Positions 44,732 through 53,030 of a stretch of DNA of 64,000 nt are shown here, in pieces; the stretch's first letter is position 1; each line of letters begins with the position of its first letter. The notes under the pieces were generated by a model, which saw nothing but the letters and a program-made list of their open reading frames with translations, made no database searches and was not told the origin of the DNA. This DNA is from Streptomyces microflavus (GTDB lineage Bacteria > Actinomycetota > Actinomycetes > Streptomycetales > Streptomycetaceae), in NCBI RefSeq assembly GCF_014650075.1, contig NZ_BMUG01000002.1:62001-126000 (forward strand), written 5' to 3'. The position numbers and the translations under genes were made by a program.

Positions 44732-45555
44732 CAGTCCGTCACGACCTCGGCGCGGATCAGCCACAGCCGGTTCGCGCCGCGGCGGCCCCGCGGCTGCACC
44801 TCGTACGGCCAGCGGCCCTCGCCGGCGCCGGGCTGGCCGGGCTCGCGCAGGTCGGTGGTCTTCCAGCCGTTGGCGGTCAGGAACTCCTCGGGCTCGTCGG
44901 TGCCGAAGACCCACGGCGTGCCGTCGGCGGCGAGGTGGTCCAGGAAGCGCTTCGAGAACGGGCTGCGCAGCATGGCGCGCCCGAGGAGGTCGAAGGCCAG
45001 GTGGCTGCCGGGGGCCGAGGCGGAGGCGAGCAGCTGCAGCAGTCCGCCGGCCTGCTCCTCGGTGAGGAAGAAGGTCAGCCCCTCGGCGACCCACAGGGTC
45101 GGGCGGTTTCGGTCGAAGCCGGCGGCCTCCAGGGAGGGCAGCCACTCCTGGGTGAGGTCGGCGGAGACCTCGCGCCGGTCGGTGCGCGGCTCGGCGCCCA
45201 GCGCGTCGAGGCGGCGGCGCTTCTCGGTGATCAGCGGCCCGTGGTCGACCTCGTAGAGCTCGGTGCCGTCGGGCCAGTCGAGCCGGAACGCGCGGGTGTC
45301 CATGCCCGCCGCGATCAGCACGACCTGCTGGATCCCGCTCCCGGCGACGATCTCCTGGATCGCGTCGTCCAGGAACCGGGTCCGGATGGAGATGAACGGC
45401 AGCACGCCGCCGCCGACGTAACGCTCGATCAGTTCGAAGCCCCTGGGCGCGGCCAGGTCGCGGGCGAGCGGGTCGACGAACAGCGGGTCCTCCCGCTCGG
45501 ACTCCTGTGCGCGGGCCGCGGCCATCCACTGTGCGGTGTACGAGACTGCATCCAT
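44731..45555 (-). CDS. SAM-dependent methyltransferase (LCMT/TIGR00027-like)
   Basis: A 274-residue class I methyltransferase of the leucine carboxyl methyltransferase-like group common in actinomycetes. The SAM-binding motif is VVLIAAGMDTRAFRLDWP (about residues 78-95), followed by LYEVDHGPLITEKRRRL and the post-II region LWVAEGLTFFLTEEQ. Family members methylate carboxyl or hydroxyl oxygens of secondary metabolites, so a methyl ester or ether on the product is a reasonable guess. ATG 45555 starts 39 bp after the second carrier-protein gene. Confidence 0.87.
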   Translation of the reverse strand: MDAVSYTAQWMAAARAQESEREDPLFVDPLARDLAAPRGFELIERYVGGGVLPFISIRTRFLDDAIQEIVAGSGIQQVVLIAAGMDTRAFRLDWPDGTELYEVDHGPLITEKRRRLDALGAEPRTDRREVSADLTQEWLPSLEAAGFDRNRPTLWVAEGLTFFLTEEQAGGLLQLLASASAPGSHLAFDLLGRAMLRSPFSKRFLDHLAADGTPWVFGTDEPEEFLTANGWKTTDLREPGQPGAGEGRWPYEVQPRGRRGANRLWLIRAEVVTD

Positions 45556-45594
45556 GGTGAAGACCCCTCCTCGGGATCGGAAGAACCCTGGGGA

Positions 45595-45828
45595 TCAGGC
45601 GAAGAACGCCTTTTCGATGGTGGCGAGGGTCTGGAAGTCCTCGATGTCGATGGCGTCGAAGTCGATCTCGACGCCCGCAGCGTCCTCGATGGTGTAGACG
45701 AGCTCGACGAAGGCCAGCGAGTCGACCAGCCGGCTCTCGATGAGGTCGACGTCGGCGGCGAGCTCGGTGCGCTCGGGGTGACGGCCGAGGATCCAGTCCC
45801 GGACCTTGTCGATACCTGCGGAACTCAT
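45595..45828 (-). CDS. Acyl/aminoacyl carrier protein 2
   Basis: A 77-residue carrier protein with a canonical attachment site RLVDSLAFVELV; the modified serine is Ser37. The acidic helices that follow (IEDAAGVEIDFDAIDIEDF) are typical. Its ATG overlaps the stop of the AcpS-type gene by four bases, which in turn overlaps the SerRS-like ligase gene by four. This chain of overlaps makes it the likely acceptor of the amino acid activated by that ligase. Confidence 0.9.
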   Translation of the reverse strand: MSSAGIDKVRDWILGRHPERTELAADVDLIESRLVDSLAFVELVYTIEDAAGVEIDFDAIDIEDFQTLATIEKAFFA

Positions 45829-46256
45829 GGCATTCCCTTCGAAGTCACTGATCCAGCGAGATGGGTCGGTCGAGAGGTGGTGGCGGCCGCGACGGCGATC
45901 GCGAAGCCGGCGTCGTGGCTGATGCTGACGTCGATCGGGCCGAGTCCGGCGTGCTGCGCCAACTCGGCCGCCGTGCCGGAGAGCCGGACCCCGGGCCGGC
46001 CGCCGGGACCGCGCAGGACCTCGATGCCCTGCCAGGGCACGGGCCTGCCGACCGCGCCGAGGAGCTTGAAGACGGCCTCCTTGGCGGCCAGCCGGCCGGC
46101 GATCCCGGCCCGGTCGGGGGCCCCGTCGGGGGTCCGGGAGGCGGCCAGTTCCTCGGTGGAGAGGAACCGCCTGAGCACCGGTCCGATGTCGGGGTCCAGC
46201 AGTTCGCCGACCCGGGCCAGCGGCACGAGGTCGACGCCGATCAGGGGCTGGCTCAC
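45825..46256 (-). CDS. AcpS-type holo-carrier-protein synthase
   Basis: A 143-residue phosphopantetheinyl transferase of the AcpS size class. It has the N-terminal metal-binding motif IGVDLVPLARV, the helix AGRLAAKEAVFKLLG (KEAxxKxLG) and the closing VSISHDAGFAIAVA. GTG 46256 overlaps the preceding ligase stop by four bases (GTGA); longer readings only pass through repeats at the ligase end. Its placement between the ligase and carrier protein suggests that it serves carrier protein 2. Confidence 0.9.
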   Translation of the reverse strand: MSQPLIGVDLVPLARVGELLDPDIGPVLRRFLSTEELAASRTPDGAPDRAGIAGRLAAKEAVFKLLGAVGRPVPWQGIEVLRGPGGRPGVRLSGTAAELAQHAGLGPIDVSISHDAGFAIAVAAATTSRPTHLAGSVTSKGMP

Positions 46257-47143
46257 GACGGTTCGGCGGCGGTGCGTACGGCGTCGGGCGCGGCGGTGCG
46301 TACGGGGTCGAGCCCGGCTGTGCGTACGGCGTCGAGCGCGGCGCCGAGGTCCGCGTCGAAGTGCTCGGTCAGGACGGCGAGCCAGCGCTCCAGGCCGAAG
46401 GCGACACAGGAGGTGTAGGCGTGCTCGCCGGACTCCAGCCGGATGGAGCACCGCTCGCCGAAGAAGTTGCGGTGGGTGTTGACCGAGGCGATCGCCAGGT
46501 CGCCGTACTGGAACTCGTACTTGACCGGGCTGAGCTTCTGCATCAGGGCCCGGCCGCTGTCGTTCTGGAAGAACGGGTCGCCGGCCGCCTCCCGGCCCAG
46601 CTCGATGCCGAGCGCGGTGGCGAAGGACTGGATCCGCCCGGTGAAGCGGGCCAGTACCTCCTGGGTGTGGTCGAAGCTGCCGAGCGCGACGATCTCGCGC
46701 ATCTGGAAGCTGGCGAGGCGGCGCAGCCCGCTGTAGTGGTCCTCGTTGCGGAAGCAGCGGTTGACCAGGGTCACCAGCGAGTCGTCGGCGACCTGGCCGC
46801 CCTCGTGGAAGAGGTACGCGCCGTAGCAGGTGGCGTGCGGCAGCCCGTAGCGCGCCTCGGTGACGGCACCGGGTCCGAACTTGCCTGCCACCGGCTTGAA
46901 CCGGTCGTCCGTCAGCTCCAGCGAACCGGCCACCCAGGCGAGGTGGGGGAAGTTGGTGTAGACGTCGAACTTCTCCAGGTCGGTCACCGGGAAGAGCGGC
47001 GGGGCGCTGATCTCCTCGGCACCGTCCGCCAGCCCCCAGCCAGTGAAGATCCGGTCGAGCTCCTTGACGAGCGCGGTGGCCTGCGGCCCCAGGATGGCCA
47101 GGGCGGGCTCGCCGTCACTGCCGGTCAGTCGGGTCGCCGTCAT
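46253..47143 (-). CDS. Amino acid:[carrier protein] ligase (SerRS-like)
   Basis: A 296-residue homologue of the catalytic core of seryl-tRNA synthetase without the tRNA-binding arm, as in the amino acid:[carrier protein] ligases described from Bradyrhizobium and Agrobacterium, which load Gly or Ala on a carrier protein. Class II motifs are motif 2 RCFRNE (Arg132, Glu134) and motif 3 GLERW (250-254). The zinc ligands of those enzymes have counterparts in Cys106 (ATCYG), Glu150 (QMREIVALG) and Cys246 (TSCVAFG). The C-terminus ends in three VRTA repeats encoded by near-identical DNA. The amino acid specificity is unknown. Confidence 0.85.
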   Translation of the reverse strand: MTATRLTGSDGEPALAILGPQATALVKELDRIFTGWGLADGAEEISAPPLFPVTDLEKFDVYTNFPHLAWVAGSLELTDDRFKPVAGKFGPGAVTEARYGLPHATCYGAYLFHEGGQVADDSLVTLVNRCFRNEDHYSGLRRLASFQMREIVALGSFDHTQEVLARFTGRIQSFATALGIELGREAAGDPFFQNDSGRALMQKLSPVKYEFQYGDLAIASVNTHRNFFGERCSIRLESGEHAYTSCVAFGLERWLAVLTEHFDADLGAALDAVRTAGLDPVRTAAPDAVRTAAEPS

Positions 47144-48012
47144 CGGATGAGCCCCGTCTTCTCCAGGTACTTGGCGGTCTTGCGGAAGGTGCGCAGCTCG
47201 GCCTCGGCCCGCGCCGGGGACTCCAGCAGGGCCCGGCGCAGCTCGTGCGGGCGCTCGATGCCGGCGTCACGGTAGACCTGGGGGTGGTAGAGGGATTCGA
47301 AGCTGTGCTTCATGTAGCGGCGCAGGTACGTGGAGACCTCGTCGAGCTCCTGCTCGGTGGCGGTCTGCTTCAGGTCCTGGTGGAGCAGGTTGACCAGTTC
47401 GCGGCCGAAGGCGATGTGCCGGGACTCGTCCTGGTGGTGGATCCGGTTGATGCCGCGGATCGTCTCGTGCAGCCGCTCGTCCTCGGCCATCGCCGAGTTG
47501 AAGTGGTCGACCAGCTCCTCGAAGATCAGGATGCGGGCGAAGACCAGCAGGCTCTGGATCTTGTCCGAGGGGACGGCCGCTTCGGCGCCGCCGGACGGCT
47601 GCCGGTAGATCTTCTTGCCGTAGCGGAGGCAGAATTCGGCGAAGAACCACATGTGCTCGTTCTCCTCACCGATGAAATGGTGGAAGAACTCCGACGGCGT
47701 CTCGAATCCGGCGGTGTGAATCCGGTTGACCACCTCGACGAGCAGTTCCCGGATGCCGTGGACATTGAGGCTGTAGAAATTGACGCTCTCATGCTTGGAA
47801 AGCGTGTGGAGCTGCTCGGGAGTGAGCTTCTCGGCCCATTCCGTCCCGTACGTGGTGGTGAGCTCGGGGCTCATCCACCACATGTCCTCGGGGAGCTGGT
47901 CCGGCCACTCGAAGAGCCGGTACGGGTTGTAGTAGTCATCGATCGACTTGGTGGCGAGCCGGTCCAGGATTCCCCGAAACCGGTCGTTCCGGTCGATCAC
48001 GTCGCTGACCAT
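47140..48012 (-). CDS. AurF-like diiron oxygenase
   Basis: A 290-residue ferritin-like helical protein of the AurF family (PF11583-like), which includes N-oxygenases that convert amines to hydroxylamines or nitro compounds. Seven metal ligands can be assigned: Glu75 (KHESVNF), Glu117 and His120 (GEENEH), Glu165 (FEELVDH), His192, Glu196 and His199 (HHQDESRH). The spacing after the first ligand matches AurF. It overlaps the ligase gene by four bases, so the carrier-bound amino acid is a plausible substrate. N-oxygenation is inferred; C-hydroxylation is possible. A direct repeat lies upstream at 48081-48198. Confidence 0.88.
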   Translation of the reverse strand: MVSDVIDRNDRFRGILDRLATKSIDDYYNPYRLFEWPDQLPEDMWWMSPELTTTYGTEWAEKLTPEQLHTLSKHESVNFYSLNVHGIRELLVEVVNRIHTAGFETPSEFFHHFIGEENEHMWFFAEFCLRYGKKIYRQPSGGAEAAVPSDKIQSLLVFARILIFEELVDHFNSAMAEDERLHETIRGINRIHHQDESRHIAFGRELVNLLHQDLKQTATEQELDEVSTYLRRYMKHSFESLYHPQVYRDAGIERPHELRRALLESPARAEAELRTFRKTAKYLEKTGLIR

Positions 48013-48080
48013 CGAGTGATTTCCTCCGTTCGCTTCGAGGCTCTTTGCTGAATCCAGATTAGGAATCCGGGCACGGGTTC

Positions 48081-48198
48081 CTCAATGCCCGGAACCGGCT
48101 GCCGAATTCGGCCAGTGGGCCGCTCCGGTTCTGGTCAGGGATTCCCTCACGGAGTTGCTCGATGGCCGGAACCGGCTGCCGTATCCGGTCAGCGGCCG
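48081..48198. repeat. 41-bp direct repeat before the diiron oxygenase gene
   Basis: Copies at 48081-48122 and 48158-48198, 77 bp apart, share CCGGAACCGGCTGCCG and similar flanks. Copy 1 contains the 12-bp palindrome GCCGAATTCGGC. They lie in the 197-bp leader of the main biosynthetic operon and may be regulator sites. Confidence 0.75.
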
Positions 48199-48209
48199 GG
48201 CCCGGTCCA

Positions 48210-48836
48210 TCACGGGCGCGCGGCGATTTCCGCGCGCAGGGCGGCGTTCTCCTCCTCCAGCCGGGCGAGGCGCTCATGGACCGGGGCCAGGGCCTCGGAG
48301 ACCTCGCGCTGGCTGAAGCGGGGGGTGATGTGGTTGGGGCAGTTCCAGGCGTAGGCCTCGACCCGGATGGTGACGATCTGTTCGACCTTGCCCTCGGTAC
48401 GGGGCGACTCCAGGCGCTCCGCGAGCTCCAAGTTCTCGTCGACCAGCACAGCGGAGGCGTGGCCGTACAGCTTGAGGCGGGTCTGGCGGGCGTGGTCGAT
48501 GAAGAAGAGCGCGACCCGGTCGTCACCGCGCACGTTGCCGGTGGTGACGTACTGCCGGTTGCCCCGGACGTCCAGAAAGGCGAGCGTGTACGGGTCCAGG
48601 ACGTGGACGAACCCCTGCGGGCCGCCCTTGAACTGGATGTACGGCCAGCCGGTCTCGCCCACACTGGAGAACAGGAAGCCGTCGAGGCTGCGGATGAAGT
48701 CGGCCGACCGGGCGTCGAGCGGATCGGGCTCCTCGACCGGTTCCCGTACCCGGCGGCCGGCCGCCTTGGCGCTGCCCATCTCCTCCTGGACCTGGCGTAC
48801 CGCGGTGGTCTGCGCGAGTTGGTTGAAGCGGCTCAT
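48210..48836 (-). CDS. Pyridoxamine 5'-phosphate oxidase-fold protein
   Basis: A 208-residue protein with the split-barrel flavin fold. The core is FIRSLDGFLFSSVGETGWPYIQFKGG, then VLDPYTLAFLDVRGNRQYVTTGN and VALFFIDHARQTRLKLYG, typical of FMN- or F420-binding PNPOx-like proteins. A C-terminal coiled coil (about residues 180-207) is rich in Glu and Ala. It could reduce or oxidise a pathway intermediate, or protect against reactive nitrogen species, but the substrate is unknown. It is coupled to the LuxR-type regulator gene by an ATGA overlap. Confidence 0.85.
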   Translation of the reverse strand: MSRFNQLAQTTAVRQVQEEMGSAKAAGRRVREPVEEPDPLDARSADFIRSLDGFLFSSVGETGWPYIQFKGGPQGFVHVLDPYTLAFLDVRGNRQYVTTGNVRGDDRVALFFIDHARQTRLKLYGHASAVLVDENLELAERLESPRTEGKVEQIVTIRVEAYAWNCPNHITPRFSQREVSEALAPVHERLARLEEENAALRAEIAARP

Positions 48837-49861
48837 ACGGCACTCCTCAGGGCCAGGTCGACCAGGCCGGTTCGGGCGGCCAGCACGCCGGCCTGGAAGC
48901 GGCTGCTGGCTGACAGGTCCTGCATGATCGTGGCCACATGGCGGCGGAAGGTCCGCTCGGACATGCCCACACGGCGGGCGATGACCTCGTCCTTGGCACC
49001 GGAGGCCAGCAGGGAGAGCAGGGTCACCTTCAGCTCCTCCATGGTCCCGGCGTAGCCGGCCGCACCGGAGTCGAAGTCCACGGCGGACTCCCAGACCCTG
49101 GCGTGCAGTCCGGCCAGGAAGGCCGCGACCGTACTCTCGTAGACGACGGCGATCTCGCCGTCCTCACCGGACGGGATGAAGGCGGTCTTCCGGTCGAACA
49201 CCAGGAAGCGGTCGCTCACTTCCTTGGTGGTGCGCACCTGCCCCCCCGCGGGCAGGAGTTCACCGAGGTGCGCGCGGGTCCCCGAATCGCCGCGCGCGGT
49301 ATGGGGGTAGAGGATCCGTCCCCGCGCACCGCGCCGCAGCGCCTCCAGCACCAGCGGGCGGGCCAGCCGCAGCTCACGGGTCTCGCGGGCCACGCAGGGC
49401 TGCATCACCAGGACCTCGGTGGTGCAGCTCTGCGCGGCCTCCAGCAGCCGCAGCTCGATCTCCTCCTGGTCACCGGTGATCACCACCGGCTCGGTGCGGG
49501 TTCTGGCCTGCTTCTCGAAGGCCGCCACGAAGGAGCTCAACTGCCCCTTGAATCCGGCGAGCCGGTGGCGGCTGTCGAGGATCTCCCGCTCCAGGGGGAC
49601 CAGCAGCTCCATCTGGGCGGCCTCCGGACTGACCGCGACCAGCCGGTCCGTGCCGCCCTCCGCCGGTTTGACCAGGCGCAGTTCGCGCAGCACGCCGACC
49701 GCCTGCTCGGCACGGTGCGGCGGTACACCGAGCTCCTCCGCGATCCGGGCCGGATCGAACGCCCCCCGCCCGAGCGCACGTTCGTAGACGGCGATCACGA
49801 ACTCGTCCATCTCGTCCGCCCGTTGGTCTCCCCCGAGCGGGGCCTGTGCCGCGAATTGCAT
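48833..49861 (-). CDS. LuxR-type regulator with TrmB-like N-terminus
   Basis: A 342-residue regulator. The N-terminus (about residues 18-75) is a winged helix like TrmB. A central domain (about 100-260) resembles the phospholipase D-like sensor seen in this Streptomyces family. The C-terminus is a LuxR helix-turn-helix (KDEVIARRVGMSERTFRRHV). ATG 49861 follows GAGG by five bases. It overlaps the oxidase gene by four bases and may be activated by the SARP encoded upstream. A local activator role in the cluster is inferred from position. Confidence 0.85.
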   Translation of the reverse strand: MQFAAQAPLGGDQRADEMDEFVIAVYERALGRGAFDPARIAEELGVPPHRAEQAVGVLRELRLVKPAEGGTDRLVAVSPEAAQMELLVPLEREILDSRHRLAGFKGQLSSFVAAFEKQARTRTEPVVITGDQEEIELRLLEAAQSCTTEVLVMQPCVARETRELRLARPLVLEALRRGARGRILYPHTARGDSGTRAHLGELLPAGGQVRTTKEVSDRFLVFDRKTAFIPSGEDGEIAVVYESTVAAFLAGLHARVWESAVDFDSGAAGYAGTMEELKVTLLSLLASGAKDEVIARRVGMSERTFRRHVATIMQDLSASSRFQAGVLAARTGLVDLALRSAV

Positions 49862-50216
49862 CGTTACCTCATTCTGAGCGCGCGGATGATGTTGGCCTGG
49901 CCGAAGGGGAGAGCGGCCGGAACATGCCCCGCACAGGCGGCTGCGAAGGCCACCGGGAGCTGGGGCGACATGTCACCTCATGCGTCGGCACGGGGACGGG
50001 CGGTGGGGTGCGAAGCGGTTCGGTGCCGCCACAGTACGGTCCCGGACTGGTCGGTCTCCTACAGCTGGACCAGAGGCCGATGAGCGCCCCGGGAGGCCGG
50101 TTCGGGCCGGAGACACCGCTGCTGGCCTAGGGTTTGTGCCGCCCGCCGCCGGCCGGCCCGGGGTGACCGGCAGAACTCGTACAACTGCCGGAGTAGTTGT
50201 CCTGCCGCCGGAGCCC
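49862..50216. other. Intergenic region between the two cluster regulators
   Basis: This 355-bp gap contains no reading frame with convincing coding character on either strand. It must hold the promoter of the LuxR-PNPOx unit, but I could not pick out a clear -35/-10 pair or an inverted repeat. Confidence 0.6.
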
Positions 50217-52928
50217 TCAGCAGCTCAGCCCCAGGCTGACGACACCCTCGACGGCCGCCGCCGGGTCGCCGCGCCGGGTGAGATCGCGCGCGAGGTAGTC
50301 GCAGCCGTTCTCCCGGTGCGCGGCGCCGATGCGGCGCAGCGCCAGCGCCTGCCCGTCGGGCCAGCCGGCCCGCCGCGCGAGCTCCAGCCCGCTGCCGAAC
50401 AGCTCCACCGCCTGCGCCCTGTTCGCCAGCGCCCAGTGGCATTCGGCGCGCCGCAGCTGGGCGGCGGCCTGGGCCCGCAGCTCGCCGTCCGCGACGGCGG
50501 CGAAGAGCCCGGCGGTCGCGACCTTGAGGCACTCCCCCGTGTACATCCCCACCGAGAGGAAGCTGTGCAGGCTCTCCGCCAGCCGCCAGGCGATGGTGGT
50601 GAAGCCGGAGCCGGCCGCCTGCAGCACGGCGCCGGCCAGGTTCTCCCGCTCGCTGTCCAGCCATTCAGAGGCCTCGCCGTGGTCCGAGAAGACCAGCGCG
50701 GCCGAGGGCGGGGCGCCGGCGGACGGGCCCGCGGCCGGCTCCGCCGGGTAGAGCAGCCGGGCCGCCGCGTCGGCGTGGTAGAGGTACCACTCGAAGAGCC
50801 GCTGCCGGGCGGCGTGCGCCTCCTGGCCGCTGACCAGTTCGCGGGCGTAGGAGCGCACCAGGTCGTGCAGCCCGAAGCGGCCGGCCGCCCGCTCCCGCAC
50901 CAGATGGGCGTCCGTCAGGCTCACCAGCAGCCCCGCCGAAGCGGCCGAGGTCGAGTCCGTCAGCGCCGCGGCGCCGTTCACCGAGACGTCCGGTCCCGGC
51001 ATCAGGCCGAGGAGCCGGAACATCCGCCGGGCCTCGGCCGGGAGCGCGAGGTAGGAGAGGTCGAAGGCTGCCCGCACCGTCGAGCGCCGGTCCCCTTCGA
51101 TGCGCAGCCGGCTGAGCATGTCGTCACCCGCCAGCTCGGCGCAGTAGTCGGCGATGCCCGTGTCGCGGGCCACCAGGTTGGCACCGGCGATCCGGATGGC
51201 CAGCGGCAGGCCGCCGCAGAGCTGCACGAGTCTGCGGGCCGCCTCCTCCTCGGCCGTGGCCCGGCACTCGCCGATGATGCTGCCCAGCAGCCGGCGGGCC
51301 TCGTCCGGATCCAGGACGTCCAGGGCGAGCTGGCGGGCGCCGTCGCTCGCGACCAGGCCCGCGAGCCGGCTGCGGCTGGTGATCACCACCGCACAGCCCC
51401 GGGCGCCCGGGATGAGCGGTCTGACCTGCTCCGCGTCGCGCGCGTTGTCCAGCACGATCAGCATCTGCTTGTCGGCGAGCAGCGTGCGGTACAGCGCCGC
51501 CGCCTCGTCCTCGTCCGCGGGCAGCCGGTCGGGCGGCGCGCCCAGGGCCCGGAGGAACTGCGCCAGGACGTCGGCGGGACGCAGCGTGGGAAGCGGGGAG
51601 TGGCCGCGCAGGTCGACGAAGAGCTGCCCGTCCTCGAAGTGCTTCCGCCGCGCGTGCGCCCAGTGCTTGGCGAGGGCGGTCTTGCCGACGCCGGGCGCGC
51701 CGACCACCGCCACCACATGGGCGCGCTCCCCCGGGTCGGGCGAGAGGAGGGTGTCCAGCTCCCGCAGCTGCCGCCGCCGCCCGACGTAGGCGCCGGCCAT
51801 GGCGGGCAACTGGGCCGGGAGCGGGCCACCGGGCGCCGTGCGGCCGACCGGTGCGGGACGGTCCGGGCGCTGAGCGAGGGGCAGTTGCTGGCGCAGCACC
51901 CGCAGGTGGGCGTCGCGGACCTCGGCGCTGGGCGCGATGCCCAGCTCCTTGTCGAGCCGGTCGCGCAGCCGGCTGAAGACGTTGAGCGCGGCGGCCTGCT
52001 CCCCGCAGCTGCCGAGGGTGAGGATCAGCCGGGCGTGCAGCCCCTCGTGGAGCGGCTCGGTGTTGACCATGTCCCAGAGCAGCGGGACGGCCTCCTCGGG
52101 CCGGCGCAGCAGCAGGGCCGTGTCGGCGTACAACAGCACGGCCTTGACCCGCCGCTCGTTGGCCACCACCGCGGCCGGATGCTGGCGCAGCACCGGATCC
52201 GCGTCCGCGAGCACCGGCCCCCGCCACCACCGCAGGGCCTGCGTCAGCGACTCGTACGCCGCCCCCGGGTCCGGTGCGCGGTGCAGCCGTTCCGCCTGGG
52301 CCAGCAGCTCGTCGAAGTGGCCGAGGTCGATCTGGTTCCGGGACGCCTGGAGCAGATATCCGGTGGGCGTCCGGACGACGGTGGGCGCCGGAACGGTCCG
52401 CGGGCCGCCCGGCTCCAGCAGCCGCCGGACCTGGCTGACGTAGGTATGGATGAGGCTCTGGTGCGAACTGGGCGGCCCGGACGGCCAGAGCGTGTCGGTG
52501 ATCTCGCGCTGGGTGGAAGGCTCGGGGTGCTTGAGCGCCAGCAGTCCGAGCAGCCGCCGCAACATCGGGCTGGTGACCGGCACGGGGTCCCGGCCGCGCT
52601 GGAGAGCGAGCGGCCCAAGGATCAGCAGCCGCGGCCGGGCAGCGCCACGCGGCGGCCCGGTACGAGTGGTGGCCAGCAGCTCCGCCAGCTCACCCCCGGT
52701 CAGCTCCAGCACCTCCGCCAGCCGTTGAAGCGTCCGCGCCTGAGGCCGCTGCACCCGGCCGCGCTCGATGTCACGGAGCGCCCGCGTACTGATCCCGGCC
52801 CGTAACGCGGCCACCTCCTGACTCAGCCCGGCCCGTCTGCGGAACGCCTGGAGCTGCGGCCCGAACGACCCCTGCTCACCTGCCGGCCCCCCAGGGGCAA
52901 GCCCCACGGCCGACGTCCTCTCCGACAT
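50217..52928 (-). CDS. XRE-SARP-NB-ARC cluster activator with TTA codon
   Basis: A 903-residue pathway regulator of the AfsR/SARP type with an extra XRE helix-turn-helix at the front (residues 25-85). An OmpR-like winged helix follows (about 98-195: LLGLLALKHPEPSTQREI, then HTYVSQVRRLL), then the BTAD helical repeats (about 200-350), an NB-ARC NTPase with P-loop GAPGVGKTAL (410-419), and a degenerate C-terminal helical-repeat region. SARPs bind heptameric direct repeats and activate antibiotic genes. Codon 42 (52803-52805) is TTA, so production should need bldA. A near-consensus DasR site lies 103 bp upstream. Confidence 0.92.
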   Translation of the reverse strand: MSERTSAVGLAPGGPAGEQGSFGPQLQAFRRRAGLSQEVAALRAGISTRALRDIERGRVQRPQARTLQRLAEVLELTGGELAELLATTRTGPPRGAARPRLLILGPLALQRGRDPVPVTSPMLRRLLGLLALKHPEPSTQREITDTLWPSGPPSSHQSLIHTYVSQVRRLLEPGGPRTVPAPTVVRTPTGYLLQASRNQIDLGHFDELLAQAERLHRAPDPGAAYESLTQALRWWRGPVLADADPVLRQHPAAVVANERRVKAVLLYADTALLLRRPEEAVPLLWDMVNTEPLHEGLHARLILTLGSCGEQAAALNVFSRLRDRLDKELGIAPSAEVRDAHLRVLRQQLPLAQRPDRPAPVGRTAPGGPLPAQLPAMAGAYVGRRRQLRELDTLLSPDPGERAHVVAVVGAPGVGKTALAKHWAHARRKHFEDGQLFVDLRGHSPLPTLRPADVLAQFLRALGAPPDRLPADEDEAAALYRTLLADKQMLIVLDNARDAEQVRPLIPGARGCAVVITSRSRLAGLVASDGARQLALDVLDPDEARRLLGSIIGECRATAEEEAARRLVQLCGGLPLAIRIAGANLVARDTGIADYCAELAGDDMLSRLRIEGDRRSTVRAAFDLSYLALPAEARRMFRLLGLMPGPDVSVNGAAALTDSTSAASAGLLVSLTDAHLVRERAAGRFGLHDLVRSYARELVSGQEAHAARQRLFEWYLYHADAAARLLYPAEPAAGPSAGAPPSAALVFSDHGEASEWLDSERENLAGAVLQAAGSGFTTIAWRLAESLHSFLSVGMYTGECLKVATAGLFAAVADGELRAQAAAQLRRAECHWALANRAQAVELFGSGLELARRAGWPDGQALALRRIGAAHRENGCDYLARDLTRRGDPAAAVEGVVSLGLSC

Positions 52929-53030
52929 GCCATCCCCCTCATCCGATGACCGCCCCCCTCGATCACGACCGGCTGCGGCATTGCGGGCCGTGCACGGCCG
53001 ACTCTGCAGAGGCTTCGTCGCGGATCAGTT

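Noticed and set aside
49846..50130. Small plus-strand gene between the cluster regulators
   Set aside because: No ribosome site or third-position GC bias, and low-complexity content.
37998..52928. Assigning the cluster to a known azoxy, nitro or hydrazine natural product
   Set aside because: AurF-like and SerRS-like enzymes occur in such pathways, but the gene set does not match any I can recall with certainty, so naming a product would be a guess.
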